64,000 nucleotides of DNA, from contig CM060965.1 of assembly GCA_030765045.1 (NCBI GenBank), positions 59,042,787 through 59,106,786 of the forward strand, written 5' to 3'. The DNA comes from Tenodera sinensis (taxonomy: Eukaryota; Arthropoda; Insecta; Mantodea; Mantidae). Below, one piece after another: positions 1-10,330 of this stretch (the first letter of the stretch is position 1; each line of letters begins with the position of its first letter). Position numbers and translations under genes: made by a program. The notes beneath the pieces were generated by a model. It searched no databases, was not told the DNA's origin, and saw nothing but the letters and a program-made list of their open reading frames with translations.

Positions 1-384
1 GCCACATATTTGGAGACAGTGTGATCAGGGGCTTACGAAGGGGGCCCTTGGAGGTTCCAAACTCCCCAGGTATTCAAGACAGTAACATCGAAGCACTGGT
101 CTCATTTTTGTTTTCTGCAAGTTTTGTATATTTATAGATTTATTACGTATAACAAGTGCCTATTAATAGAAAAAAGCGATATACTTTAAAACACTGGTAT
201 TTGGTTGTGAATTGGTAATAATAGGGAAATTAGTCCATTCTTTTTGGAAAATTACCAGTCCATGCATTGTGTCGGCAACTGATTAAATGGCCCGCTACAC
301 TCATTTTACTGCCCACACGTTTAGTCACACCTAATTAGTTCTAGATGGTTAGAGAACACATTTTGTAGTTGTAGTGAAGTGAAT
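1..384. other. No gene seen; AT-rich flank
   Basis: AT-rich sequence with short stop-interrupted reading frames only. I recognise no repeat, RNA or coding feature in it. Confidence 0.5.
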
Positions 385-387
385 GGG

Positions 388-445
388 TCTGTTTCTAGTC
401 TAATGGTTAACACACTTGAATGGATACTAGTTCGGATTGGAAATT
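388..445 (+). other. tRNA-like relic (possible SINE head)
   Basis: A stretch resembling a polymerase III box A (TAGTCTAATGGTTAAC) is followed about 30 bp later by a box-B-like AGTTCGGATTGG. The spacing suits a decayed tRNA-derived SINE head, but no body or tail can be followed and no cloverleaf forms. It lies just upstream of the first R900 element. Weak call. Confidence 0.2.
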
Positions 446-516
446 TGGTCTCTGTAGGCCTGAAAGGCAAACAGGAGTTCACAAATACCTAGAGAGTTGG
501 AAAGGTGGAATGAGAC

Positions 517-1305
517 TGAAAAAGCTGATGTGTTGCACTCACATGACTTTCTCTACTCTTGCACTAATTCTTACTCTTCTATCTTCTTCCTGTTTAGATA
601 AACATTTGCAGAAATTGTGTTACTGCTTGTTTTCTTGTCGTGTAACGGGGATGTGGGAATAAAGTAGGCTTTGAGCGATATTCAAATCTTTTAAAGCTTT
701 CAAATTCTATTCTCTTTGCGCGGTTAACATATAAACAAATGAATAGCGATGTTCCATTTGACGGAAGTATAAGTTCTCCAAAACTTACAGAACGAGGAAT
801 ATCTCCAAAATGGTTTATCTATAAAATAAATATATAAGTTGTGTGTTGTAGCAAGATCTACATTTTTGTACAGTAAGGTTTGCTCTATCTCTTACGGTTT
901 ACCAGCTATGCAAAAGTTATCCAGAGTAAATAGGACTTCATGGGCTATAGCCAGAAAATTCAAGATAAATGTCATAAAAATATCATATGGCATTTTAATC
1001 AAAATCGTTAGAGCCGTTTTTAAGAAAATCAAAATTTTCCAAGAGGTTTCCATGTAAAGGGTAGTTTAGGGTGGAGGAATTTTCTTCAGTCTTCTGTCGC
1101 ATCCTTGAAAGACATTAAACTTAAATACCAACTTTGGTATTTCGACTTTTCGTTTTTGAATTATCCTGTCCACAGACTGACAGCCAGACAAAGAGACAAA
1201 CACACACGCGGACCTTTTTCTAACAATTCCTGGTGAAATCTCGACATCAAATTTTTGGGTCGAATACAATACTTCCTCTACTTACCAGTAGAGAAAGTAA
1301 AAATA
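517..1305 (+). mobile_element. R900 repeat, copy 1 (near full length)
   Basis: First copy of a dispersed element of about 0.8-0.9 kb that I call R900. The 5' end reads GCTGATGTGTTGCACTCACA followed by GACTTTCTCTACTC. The 3' end reads CAGTAGAGAAAGTAAAAATA. The segments ACTTTCTCTAC and GTAGAGAAAGT are inverted complements, which gives short near-terminal inverted repeats as in non-autonomous DNA transposons. Internal landmarks shared with other copies are TAGCAAGATCTACATTTTTG, TCTCTTACGGTTTACCAG, AATCAAAATCGTTAGAGCC, a CA/CAGA-rich patch and TTTTTGGGTCGAATACAATA. It contains small open frames, but these do not look conserved as protein. No clear target-site duplication is visible. The superfamily is unknown. 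Confidence 0.75.
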
Positions 1306-2830
1306 CAATGCTACATTCAGGACTTTCGGTTTTAATCTAGTTGCTTTAACCAACAGAGGCTTGGCTAGATCCAGCATGACAAATTCCCAACTCACTCGCA
1401 TTTTTTCCGCTAAACCGCGAGTTCTCTAATTCAATTTGAGATGACGACTTCATACTTTCATCATTGTCACTTGGGGAATTTAATAACGTAGCAGCATGTT
1501 TTCTGGGGTTAGAGTAACCGCACGTAGACCGAAAGATCTGTGGTTGAAATCGCAGCTTGGCATTGGATTTTGGTTTTACCTTTCCTACCTTGCCCAGCAC
1601 ATGGCTTATGTGAAAGGACAATTAATTGCCACTTAAAAAGTTGTCTGTTCCTCATTCTGGTCCACAAATCCTTCAATCAATGTACATTTTCAGTAGCCCA
1701 TCTGATATCCCCTTACCTTGAATAAATCTCTAAAGTGACCATTATGTTTGACGTCCTTAGTTTCAGCTACTGGTGTTTCAGCACCCGCTCCCCATACACT
1801 CTATGTACGCTCCTGACGTGGACCGGGAGAATCAATGGACTAAGAACCGACTGCAGGATGTTTTTCCTGTCCGTGATATTTGCGATCGTTGCTGTCTGCC
1901 GCTTTCATAGAATGGCGCGGATGTTACCATTTTAAAACTACTTTTAAAGGTTTTACTTGCGAACTTTACGAAAGGGGATGCTGAATATGGCTACCGTCGT
2001 CCATACCATTTTTGGCACCTCTTTTGGAAACTATTCATCACGACAGATGTCTAATATTTCTTCGGTAAGAACCCTACACCAACTTTTATGCTTCTTAGCC
2101 TGAACGCTTCCTGTGAACTAAACTTTATTTTAAAGTTTATGACTTCTTTTACGGACCGGAACTTTTACACCCGAAAATCTTTCTAGAAATCGTACTTTCA
2201 CTTGACGAGCTGACTGAGTTAACTCATTCGAATCATTAATAAGCACACACGCGTGTGCAGTAGAATATATACTGCACCTTTATATACTTTGTGACCAAGC
2301 ACAGGACAAAATAATAACTGATAATAAGTTAACTACACCGTATCATTGATAGCTCAATACTGCACTTCCAGAGCAGAACAGAAGCGCAACGATATTTGCA
2401 GGAGCAGTGCGGAATCACGTATCCAAAGGAAAAACACCGATCAGACGGTTTTTGGTTCATTGACTCTCCGGTTATTAGACCACATACTTGGGCCCTGCTC
2501 AACATAAACACCTGCAGTCCTGATAGCTTTATCCCGAAGAGCACCAATTAGTGATTAGTTGATTAATTATCGAAGCGACCGTAAAGAATCAACCTAGTAC
2601 ATGGAGGAAACAACCCGAATTGTGAGATACTATAATTAACATAATACTTAGTTGTATGGTAGGGGTGGTCTTTCAAGTTGCATGGCCACTATTTATACGG
2701 CTGAACTGCATCAAGAAGTGCTCAACTTTATGCTCCTGTGTGAGCTTTCAGGCTTAATCCTTGGATGGTAACATCCGTCTCTTAGACGTCGGTCTAAGTC
2801 TATTGGCTAGACGCAGGTCTACTGATCCCA
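1306..2830. other. No gene seen; two adjacent short palindromes near 2250
   Basis: No reading frame here resembles a known protein. At 2246-2257 there is a perfect 12-bp palindrome CACACGCGTGTG. It overlaps a 7-bp inverted repeat TGCAGTA/TACTGCA at 2256-2276. The rest is ordinary AT-rich DNA. Confidence 0.4.
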
Positions 2831-3832
2831 AGGGCGTGTGAGAGGGGTCGAGAGCGTGTGAGAAGGGTCGAGGGCAAGCGAGACGGGTCGAGCGCAAGTG
2901 AGAGGGGTCGATGGCAAGTGAGAGGGACCGAGCCCAAGTGAGAGGCGACGACGGCAAGTGAGAGGGGTCGACGGCAAGTGAGAGGGACCGAGCGCAAGTG
3001 AGAGGCGACGAGCGCAAGTGAGAGGCGTCGACGGCAAGTGAGAGGGGTCGACGGTAAGTGAGAGGGACCGAGCGCAAGTGAGAGGCGACGACGGCAAGTG
3101 AGAGGGGTCGATGGCAAGTGAGAGGGACCGAGCGCAAGTGAGAGGCGACGACGGCAAGTGAGAGGGGTCGACGGCAAGTGAGAGGGACCGAGCCAAGTGA
3201 GAGGCGTCGAGCGCAAGTGAGAGGCGTCGACAAGTGAGAGGGGTCGACGGTTTGTGAGAGGGGTCGACGGTAAGTGAGAGGGACCGCGAGCAAGTGAGAG
3301 GGACCGCGAGCAAGTGAGAGGGACCGCGAGCAAGTGAGAGGGGTCAAGAGCAAGTGAGAGGGGTCGACGGCGCGTGAGAGGGGTCGCGAGCGAGTGAGAG
3401 GGGTCGACGGCAAGTGAGAGGAACCGAGAACAAGTGAGAGGGGTCAAGGGCAAGTGAGAGGGCTCGAGTGCAAGTGAGAGGGGCCGAGGGCAAGTGAGAA
3501 GGGTCGAGAGCAAGTGAGAGGGGTTGCGGGCAAGTGAGAGAGGTCAATAGCGAGTGAGAGGGGTCTAGGGCAAGTGAGAGAGGTCAATAGCGAGTGAGAG
3601 GGGTCTAGGGCAAGTGAGAGGGGTTGAAGGCGAGTGAGAGGGGTCGATAGCGAGCGAGAGGGGTTGAGGGCAAGTGAGAGGGGTCGAGCGCAAGTGAGAG
3701 GAGTCGAGCGCAAGTGAGAGGGGTCGAGCGCAAGTGAGAGGGGTCGAGGGCAAGTGAGAGGGGTCGATGGCAAGTGAGAGAGGACGATGGCAAGTGAGAG
3801 GGTTCGCGGGCGGGAGTGAGAGGGTGAGAGTT
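2831..3832. repeat. Minisatellite, 20-bp unit, about 50 copies
   Basis: About 1 kb of tandem repeat with a 20-bp unit close to CAAGTGAGAGGGGTCGACGG. The phase is nearly constant, so three units fit each 60-bp block. Between about 2930 and 3190 variants alternate in a fixed order (GGACCGAGCG, GCGACGACGG, GGGTCGACGG), a 60-bp higher-order unit. A 40-bp block is exactly duplicated at 3541-3620. Because 20 is not divisible by 3, each minus-strand frame reads the same 20-residue period (…PLTC..PLSLA.DPSHL…), so all three minus frames stay open for hundreds of bases. These frames are a by-product of the repeat, not evidence of a gene. The edges are more degenerate than the middle. Confidence 0.95.
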
Positions 3833-3854
3833 TTCGAGTGCGGTAGAGGCAAGA

Positions 3855-4335
3855 GAGTGACATTGAGTGACATAAGGAGTGACATCAAATGACACTGGGA
3901 GTGACGTCGAGTGTGACATCGAGAGTGACATGAGTGACATCGGGAGTAACATCGAGAGTGACATCGGGAGTGACTTCGAGTGACATCGGGAGTGACATTG
4001 AGAGTGACAACGTGAGTGACATCAAGAGTGACCTCGGGGTGACCTCGGGAGTGACATCGAGAGTATCATCGAGAGTGTCATCGGGAGTGACATAGGTAGT
4101 GACATCGGGTATGACACTGGGTACGACATCCGGTACGACATCCGGTACGACACCGGGTACGACACCGGGTACGACACCGGGTACGACACCGAGTGGGACA
4201 CCGACTGCGACACCGAGTGCGACACCGCGTACGACACCGAGTGCGACACCGCGTATGAAACCGGGTACGACAGCGTGTACGACACGGGTGCGACACCGGC
4301 TACGACACCGGGTACGACACCGCTGGTGACACCGG
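3855..4335. repeat. Minisatellite, 12-bp unit, about 40 copies in two variants
   Basis: Directly follows the 20-bp array. The first half uses a unit near AGTGACATCGGG with occasional indels. From about 4100 the unit shifts to TACGACACCGGG and becomes more regular. Since 12 is divisible by 3, the frames give tetrapeptide repeats: GTTP-like on the plus strand, SYPV-like or RTRC-like on the minus strand. These are low-complexity artefacts. The similarity between the two 12-bp variants, and loosely with the GAGTGAG core of the 20-bp unit, suggests stepwise expansion from related seeds. Confidence 0.9.
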
Positions 4336-4439
4336 GGGGAGGGACGTCGTTGATCTCGGGAGCGACTTCGTGACTGATCTCGCGGAAGAGATGGATGCTG
4401 GAGCGATGAGCCGAGGCTGAGAGGCTGCGAGGGCGAAGT

Positions 4440-5085
4440 TGAGAGAGGTGGGATTCGTCGAGTTGCCGTTTTGCTACATTGCTGTCAGGAGTTGTATATG
4501 GATGTCAACATGGAAGAAATGAAGGAATTACTAGTCGACTAGCCCAAATCAAGAACCTGAAATCGGGAATGGAAAAAATAGAGAAAGAATGGGAAACGTA
4601 AGCTAGGGAATGGAAGAAATGAAATGCATACTGATAAGATGGGAAACGAAGAAACAGAGAATTCCACTATAAGAGAAGATAGAGGTGAAGATGAGGGTAT
4701 AAAGGAAGAAGTGAACATAAAAATGAATTCTGGAATGGGAAATATGACTGAAGTGATCGATACAAGATGGAGCTATTGGCGAAGATAGACGGGGAACTGG
4801 TCAGCGTGAAGGAAGACGAGGAACAACTCGACGGGAAGGTGGAACTCCTCTGCTAGCGCGTGGACGTCGTGGAGGACGCCAGCGAATGTTTTAACACCCT
4901 GGAAGGAAGAGTCGACGGCATCATTAAAGGAGCTAGAAGCCAAAGGTGGACGGATAGTACGGATTGGCCGAGGGGACAGTTACGTCCGCAGTGGAGAACG
5001 GAAGTGTACGATACGATGAACTCAAAGAGACGTCGACAAGGATCAGCTACAGGAGTGTGTAGCCAAACAGGATACGCGAAGTAAT
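4440..5085 (+). pseudogene. Decayed LTR-retrotransposon gag-like region
   Basis: Lysine- and glutamate-rich, coiled-coil-like coding remnant upstream of a retroviral-type protease remnant. In the frame running to 5084 one sees KIDGELVSVKEDEEQLDGKV, a stop, then VEDASECFNTLEGRVDGIIK and GQLRPQWRTEV. Heptad-like charged segments followed by a basic stretch before the protease are common in Gag of insect LTR retrotransposons. The upstream part (4490-4770) holds repeated GGGAATGG-like words and several stops. No zinc knuckle is obvious. The call rests mainly on position ahead of the protease. It cannot encode a working Gag because of its in-frame stops. Confidence 0.5.
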
Positions 5086-5132
5086 GTCAGCAGGGAAGTC
5101 TACGAGCTAGCGAGGAACAAATAAGTACCAAC

Positions 5133-5600
5133 TTGGCGGGGGTCATGGAGGTACCGACGGAGCCATCTAAACAGGTGACGCTGAGTGCCGTGAATAGAAG
5201 ACTGGTGGACATCGTGGACGGCAAGATACAGGGGAAGCCGTGCCGAGTACTAATGGACACGAGCGCAGCCGTGACCGTTTTTGGATCGTATATGGCGGAG
5301 GACATGCCTAAGAGGAACTAGATCGACCCTACGAGATAATGGCGGCATCGGGTGACACCTTACCTGTGGGGGAGGAGGCCTGGCAGGAGTTGACCTTGGG
5401 GGAGAGCGTTATGGGTCTGTACATGTTCGTCGCGAGGAAGTGATACTGGGACTGCCACGAGGAGGGTCCTGCAAGTCGGACAAGACGAGTTAATGCCCCG
5501 GAGCCCCAGCGCGTATCTCATGGTCGACAGGATGATCCTGGAGGTGGTTGTGGTTGAACCCGCCAGGAGCAAGATGACTGAGAACGTACTCCAGAGAGAT
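5133..5600 (+). pseudogene. Decayed retropepsin (LTR-retrotransposon protease) remnant
   Basis: The frame opening at 5133 reads VTLSAVNRRLVDIVDGKI, then CRVLMDTSAAVTVFGS. The second segment is the active-site region of retroviral/retrotransposon aspartic proteases, in which the usual motif is D-T/S-G. Here the residue after D-T is serine (DTS), so a conserved active-site glycine is lost. A stop follows at about 5321. Similar sequence continues in shifted frames (AASGDTLPVGEEAWQELTLG near 5345, then LGLPR near 5450), consistent with the second half of the domain. Reverse transcriptase and integrase are not seen, and no LTRs were found. It is therefore a short non-functional fragment, probably Ty3/gypsy-like by family habit. 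Confidence 0.65.
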
Positions 5601-5734
5601 CGGCGGTCATGAAACCTTGTGGATCGTTTTCACGATGGGAGCAGGATGACATGACAACGCATATGTGTGAAGGGCAACCGGAGGAAGTGGCGTGCAATGC
5701 TATAGAGTGGGACGTGACTAACGCTCAGATACCT

Positions 5735-5832
5735 TCTAATCGCTATATAACCAGGGGCCACTGCTTCACAATCAAGCTCCTTAGCTACATAACGAGGCTG
5801 AGTGCACCCCGGAACAGGTCTCCCGTTTGGTA
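5735..5832 (-). mobile_element. SINE A fragment, body only
   Basis: Read on the minus strand, this matches the body of the better SINE A copies at 9413 and 15235: GGGAGACCTG, GGTGCACTCAGCCTCGTTA and CCCCTGGTTA in order. The tRNA head is missing. It abuts an R900 fragment, so a minus-strand open frame runs across the junction of the two repeats. Confidence 0.55.
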
Positions 5833-5833
5833 A

Positions 5834-5990
5834 GCAGCAGCGTATATCTTAAATTTCTTGGGAATAGTTTCCGAAGTCCTCTTCATTTTGACTTGCTTTT
5901 GCATAAATGGTAAACTGTAAGACAAAGACAAAATTTTACTACACAAAAGATCTAGGTATATCTCGTTTAAAGTACACAACTTATGTCAGT
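5834..5990 (-). mobile_element. R900 fragment (internal part)
   Basis: The reverse complement contains ATAAGTTGTGTACTTT, GTGTAGTAAAATTTTGTCT, CTTACAGTTTACCATTTATG and AAGAAATTTAAGATATAC, in the order of the R900 interior. It resembles the diverged copy at 63325-63760 more than copy 1, which hints at subfamilies. Both ends are missing. Confidence 0.6.
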
Positions 5991-6431
5991 TTTTTTTTTT
6001 TCATTATCTATTTCCAAAGTATTCCTTGTTATTGGTTTGAATTTTCCTATACTCATAGGAAATGTGAAGTTGTTATTCAGTTTTTTCATTCGTTTTTTCC
6101 CTGGTAATGCAAAGAGAATGGAATTTCAATGTCCTCACATAGCAATTAGGTCTTAAAATATTTCACTGCCTACAATGAAGTGTGTAATAAAAGCATTTCT
6201 ACAAATTTTGTTTCGATTAACATTAAATACATAGAACAATAAGCATTCGTAATAATAGTTTATTCTGTTATAACTTATACAAAGAGTGAGTAGAGAAAAT
6301 TATGTGATCACATTTTTTTCCGGTAACTAAAGAATTTCAGTCATGTGTAGCTTTAGCCTAATACATCCTTCAAAAAATATGTAAATTATGCAATGAACAT
6401 TTATCTCTTATATAGAAAAATAAGTATTTGT
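5991..6431. other. No gene seen; AT-rich
   Basis: AT-rich stretch between R900 fragments with a T-run at about 5991. Nothing else supportable. Confidence 0.4.
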
Positions 6432-6775
6432 AAACATCTGATGTGTTACACTGACGTGGCTTTCTCTACTCTTGTACTATTCTTACAAACTCTTATTCCT
6501 ATATATTCATGTTAGTTAATACACATATTTGTACAAATTATCTTATCACTAATCTTCTTGTAGGCGCAAGGGGAATATTACAATACAGTAGCCTTTGAGC
6601 GATAGTCAAATGTTTCAAAGCTGTCGCTGTGTGAAAGTTTTAAAATTCCGTTGTCTTTGTACGGACAAGAGAAAGTGAATAACTACGTTCATTTGGAAAA
6701 AGTTTAAGTATTGCAAAACCTGCACAAATAAATAGGAATATTTCCGAAATGGTTCACTTCACAAAAAAAAGCATT
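6432..6775 (+). mobile_element. R900 5' half
   Basis: Begins with ATCTGATGTGTTACACTGAC and GCTTTCTCTACTCTTGTAC, then CAAACTCTTATTCCTATA, GTAGCCTTTGAGCGATAGTC and TTTCCGAAATGGTTCACTTC, the order seen in complete copies. It stops in an A-run at about 6770 and lacks the 3' half. It faces a second 5' fragment on the opposite strand. Confidence 0.7.
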
Positions 6776-6794
6776 TGGGCTTAACTTAAGCGTT

Positions 6795-7003
6795 GAAACA
6801 GATCGAAGCTTTGAAAGATTTGACTGTCGGTCAAAGTCAACTGTATTCCCATATTCCCCTTGCACCTATAAGGAAATACGCAATAAGATAATTTCTGCAA
6901 ATGTTTATCTCAACTAACGCGAAGAAGATATAGGAATAAGAGTTTGTAAGAATGGTTAGTACAAGAGTAGAGAAAGTCATGAGTGCAACACATAAGATTT
7001 TTT
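6795..7003 (-). mobile_element. R900 5' fragment, inverted
   Basis: The minus strand reads GTGTTGCACTCATGACTTTC, TCTACTCTTGTACTAACC, AGAAATTATCTTATTGCG and GTGCAAGGGGAATATGGG, the first 200 bp of R900. Together with 6432-6775 it makes an inverted pair whose internal ends meet at about 6775-6795. Confidence 0.7.
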
Positions 7004-8497
7004 CATAGTTTATTGCGAGGTATGATGTAAACGCAATAAAAATATTATACCTCCAGTTGTTTAGTTTGACTCTAGAACCATAAAACTTGAAGGTCTTTCC
7101 CATCACCAGTCAGGGCCAGGGGCTAGAAAAACTGTTTTGCGTGGAGAAACGTCAGAAGTCTATTCATACTTGCCTCTTCAGTCTAGCACTGATTGGATAG
7201 AAGTAGCCAAATTTTCTCCCAACTTCCCCATATCAACAGACACAGAGGGGTGAGTGTCTGCGTCTCTTTTCAACACATCTCTTTCTCTTTATTTAGGCTA
7301 GAGACAAGATAAACCACACAGGGTATAGTATTAATAATTTATCAATCTTATAAATTGTTACATTCACTAAAGTGGACACAAAATACAAGATTTTGTCATC
7401 CTGGTCTCCCAAACGGATGTTACTGTTAGTGCCATTTTATAATTTTTTCACATTAAGGGTTAAATGTATATATTCCTGAACCATATTTCCCACAGTTTCC
7501 ACTGTATTAGGGAAATTAAAATTACGCTAATTAACAGAAGAGTAATACTAGTAATTCATATCTGCACGTAGAATTCTCTTGTAACTGCAACTATGTTCCA
7601 ATCTTATGTATCTCTCTCAGTTATGCTAAAAATTACCGAGGAACGTAATTCGAAAGTCAGGATTAGCCCTAGAAGAATAAATCTGTATCTCCTTAGGGGG
7701 GGGACAAAATCAACTCTTAGAATGAAAATTTGAATGAAAAATATATTACAGACACAAAATTTAATTGCGTGTGACAAAGGGAACTGATCAACAAATAAAA
7801 CATCCAATCAGAGGCTTGCCAGTTTTTTCGGTGTTGCATAATTAGACATAAAATGAATTCATGCTGTAAACCCTATACTATAAACATTTGCGTACACAAA
7901 ATTTATTTGCGCAACAGAAAAGATGATAATTGCGATCAGGTATTAGTCGCCATTAACTTTTGTGTCTGCCATAGTTTTAATGTTCTACTTTATGTACTCC
8001 TGCTCAACATTGTTTCCCTAGAGTCCTCCAGAAACTGGAGCACATGACTACAAATATATCACTGTGGATATTAACGATTTAATCTACCTTAATAAACTTC
8101 AAATACGTTGAACATATTTTAACTATATGCAACTGAATCTAAATAACTTTCTATTTCAATTTACTGTGAAGAGTTGAGACTTCTTAAACCATCTTAAGTT
8201 TATCATGCACCTGGAAATGCTAGGTTTGCCTGGTCATCCGACGACCAGATCCAGACTAACGGCACAAACTTTGACAGTCACTAAGGTTTCTCAAGTTTGA
8301 CGACACCTCGAAATCTTTAGGTCTTCCGGGGATAACTCCGGAGGTTCTCTGCCGGGGGTTCAACGCTCCTAGATGCCGACGTGTTTTTCACCCGGATCCC
8401 ACGGACAACGAGAGATGCAAAGAGTTCTGTGCGCATATCATCCCTGCCAAGCTGCACCTAACGCCTATGACCCTGAAAGAACCAACTAGTAAGCATA
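7004..8497. other. No gene seen; GC-richer patch near 8220-8470
   Basis: Mostly AT-rich unique-looking DNA. The patch at 8220-8470 is richer in GC and CpG and directly adjoins the 3' side of the minus-strand SINE E at 8498. Similar GC-rich DNA adjoins other SINE E copies, so it may be an extended body of that element. No protein is recognised. Confidence 0.35.
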
Positions 8498-8692
8498 AAT
8501 GAAATTATTAATGAAATGAAATGAAAGGACAGGAAATTTGGGGGATGTACTCGTAATTATCTTTCCCAGCATTCGCCTATCGACCCTGGGAAATCCCCGA
8601 AAAAATCCATGAGTCAACAAGGTCGGCCAAGAATCGAACACACGACGTCCCGAATACGGGCCTCGCATTTAACATGGAGCCATCTCGTTCGG
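8498..8692 (-). mobile_element. SINE E (tRNA-derived)
   Basis: The minus strand shows a tRNA-like head: GATGGCTCCATGTTAA (box A region), then a box-B-like GTGTTCGATTCTTGGCC. The body follows with GGATTTTTTCGGGGATTTCC and GCGAATGCTGGGAAAG. The same order occurs at 28075-28259, 45350-45480 and 61316-61484. It ends in ATTTCATTTCATT-like sequence. Confidence 0.7.
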
Positions 8693-8806
8693 TAAACCCG
8701 GAAAAAAAAAACTTATTCAAGTAACTCATCCCAACCAATATTCGAACTCGAAACCTTTTCAATATAAGGCTAAATGCTGCATCCACGCCACGGAGATGGA
8801 CAAGAC
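8693..8806 (-). mobile_element. SINE D head, truncated and joined to SINE E
   Basis: The minus strand reads CCGTGGCGTGGATGCAGC, a box-B-like GAGTTCGAATATTGGTTGG, then GATGAGTTACTTGAATAAG and a T-run. The order follows the complete SINE D at 14165-14425 (GAGTTCGAATC, GGTAAGTTATCCGGTTAAGG, T-run). The copy stops at the T-run where SINE E begins, so the two may be a chimera or a nested pair. Confidence 0.5.
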
Positions 8807-9412
8807 AAAAATCTCATTGATCAGGTTAACGTATTTGTAATTGTCATTTATTAATAATATATTTCGTTAGCTATTTCGTGCAGAAGACTCGAACCACAGT
8901 GCTGAAATACAAGGTCCCCCTAAGTTAATATAAGAGGCGTTTGATCCATTAGCAGTAATGCCACCTTGCGGTGGTTTTGGTAACTGCTAACATCCTTGTT
9001 GAGCCCTTTAATTGCACAATTCCGGGCTTCATTACTTTTTTCCCCCTTTCTTTATTGCACAGGGTCTAGCTTGCTTACTTCCTTGCCTTATGTAACGGAA
9101 TGCTGCTTGTTAAATCACCGAATGCCACGTGACTTGGATGCATATCTATGCTTTCACTTAGCAATGTTTCTGTCATCTTCGCGTCACTGTTCCTTTATGG
9201 TTCGTTCACACTTCTCCGGTAGCTGGTAACTTTCACACACAGGACCCAACATCAGCTCTCCATTAAAGGTTATGGGTATATACTAAATACAATACTCAGG
9301 AAAATGCATCTTAACTAAATGATCGATCCTATTATGAATTAAAGAAATACTTACTATAGCTTTCTAAAACATTAAGATTGAACACTTATATTGACAAAAT
9401 ATCTATTTATAT
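8807..9412. other. No gene seen
   Basis: Unremarkable sequence. Short open frames only, none recognised. Confidence 0.4.
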
Positions 9413-9912
<500 letters not shown>

Positions 9913-10330
9913 ATCGGTTGTTAACGTGTAACAGATCTTCCGATGGTGGTACCCATTCCAATACATTTTTTGGTATTCAGACTTCTTCTTACATGTCCAT
10001 ACCATTTCATTCGTTTTACTCTAACCTCATCCAAAATTGTTGATTTAACTCCCATAAAATTCCTAATGACGTTTCTTACTTTATCTCTTTTCGAAATTCT
10101 CGCTGCTAGCCGTCAAAAGTTCATTTTTGTTGCCAGTAATTTAATATGTGTTGTGTGTGTAAGTAGCTATTTTATAAGCACCATAAGTTATTGTACTTTT
10201 GACAATACTATTATAAATATGTTTGTTAATATTTTTCTCCCATGGAATTGCATTTAGTGTTGACTTTGCATATTTCCCTTTATTATTTTGGTGTTTGATC
10301 TGTTCATCATGTTTCCATTGTTTAATTAAA
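9913..10330 (-). mobile_element. Non-LTR retrotransposon (LINE) C-terminal remnant, part 1
   Basis: On the minus strand, segments in shifting frames read KSTLNAIPWEKNINKHIYNS, SIVKSTITYGA, LAARISKRDKVRNVIRNFMG, then GVKSTILDEVRVKRMKWYGH and MEWVPP. The series RISRRDK / IRN..MGV / WYGHV.R / VL.WVP is the usual post-reverse-transcriptase C-terminal region of insect LINE ORF2 proteins. Frames shift at least twice, so it is dead. It ends at the (TAA)n tract, in keeping with LINEs that carry short-repeat 3' tails. The upstream part continues beyond an inserted SINE B at 10706-10872. Confidence 0.75.

Noticed and set aside
839..1057. Open frame in R900 that recurs partly in other copies
   Set aside because: Residue similarity among copies follows nucleotide similarity. 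Between copy 1 and the 5834 fragment, differences are not concentrated at third codon positions, so there is no sign of selection for protein.
2831..3832. Regularly spaced repeats as a possible CRISPR array
   Set aside because: The units are contiguous with no unique spacers, and the setting is eukaryotic.
2754..3964. Several overlapping minus-strand open frames of 100-237 codons
   Set aside because: They are reading-frame artefacts of a 20-bp tandem repeat; all three frames show the same repeated residues.
4022..4329. Plus and minus frames with GTTP or SYPV/RTRC repeats
   Set aside because: Low-complexity translation of the 12-bp minisatellite.
5785..5979. 64-codon minus-strand frame
   Set aside because: It runs across the junction of a SINE A fragment and an R900 fragment; a chance fusion.
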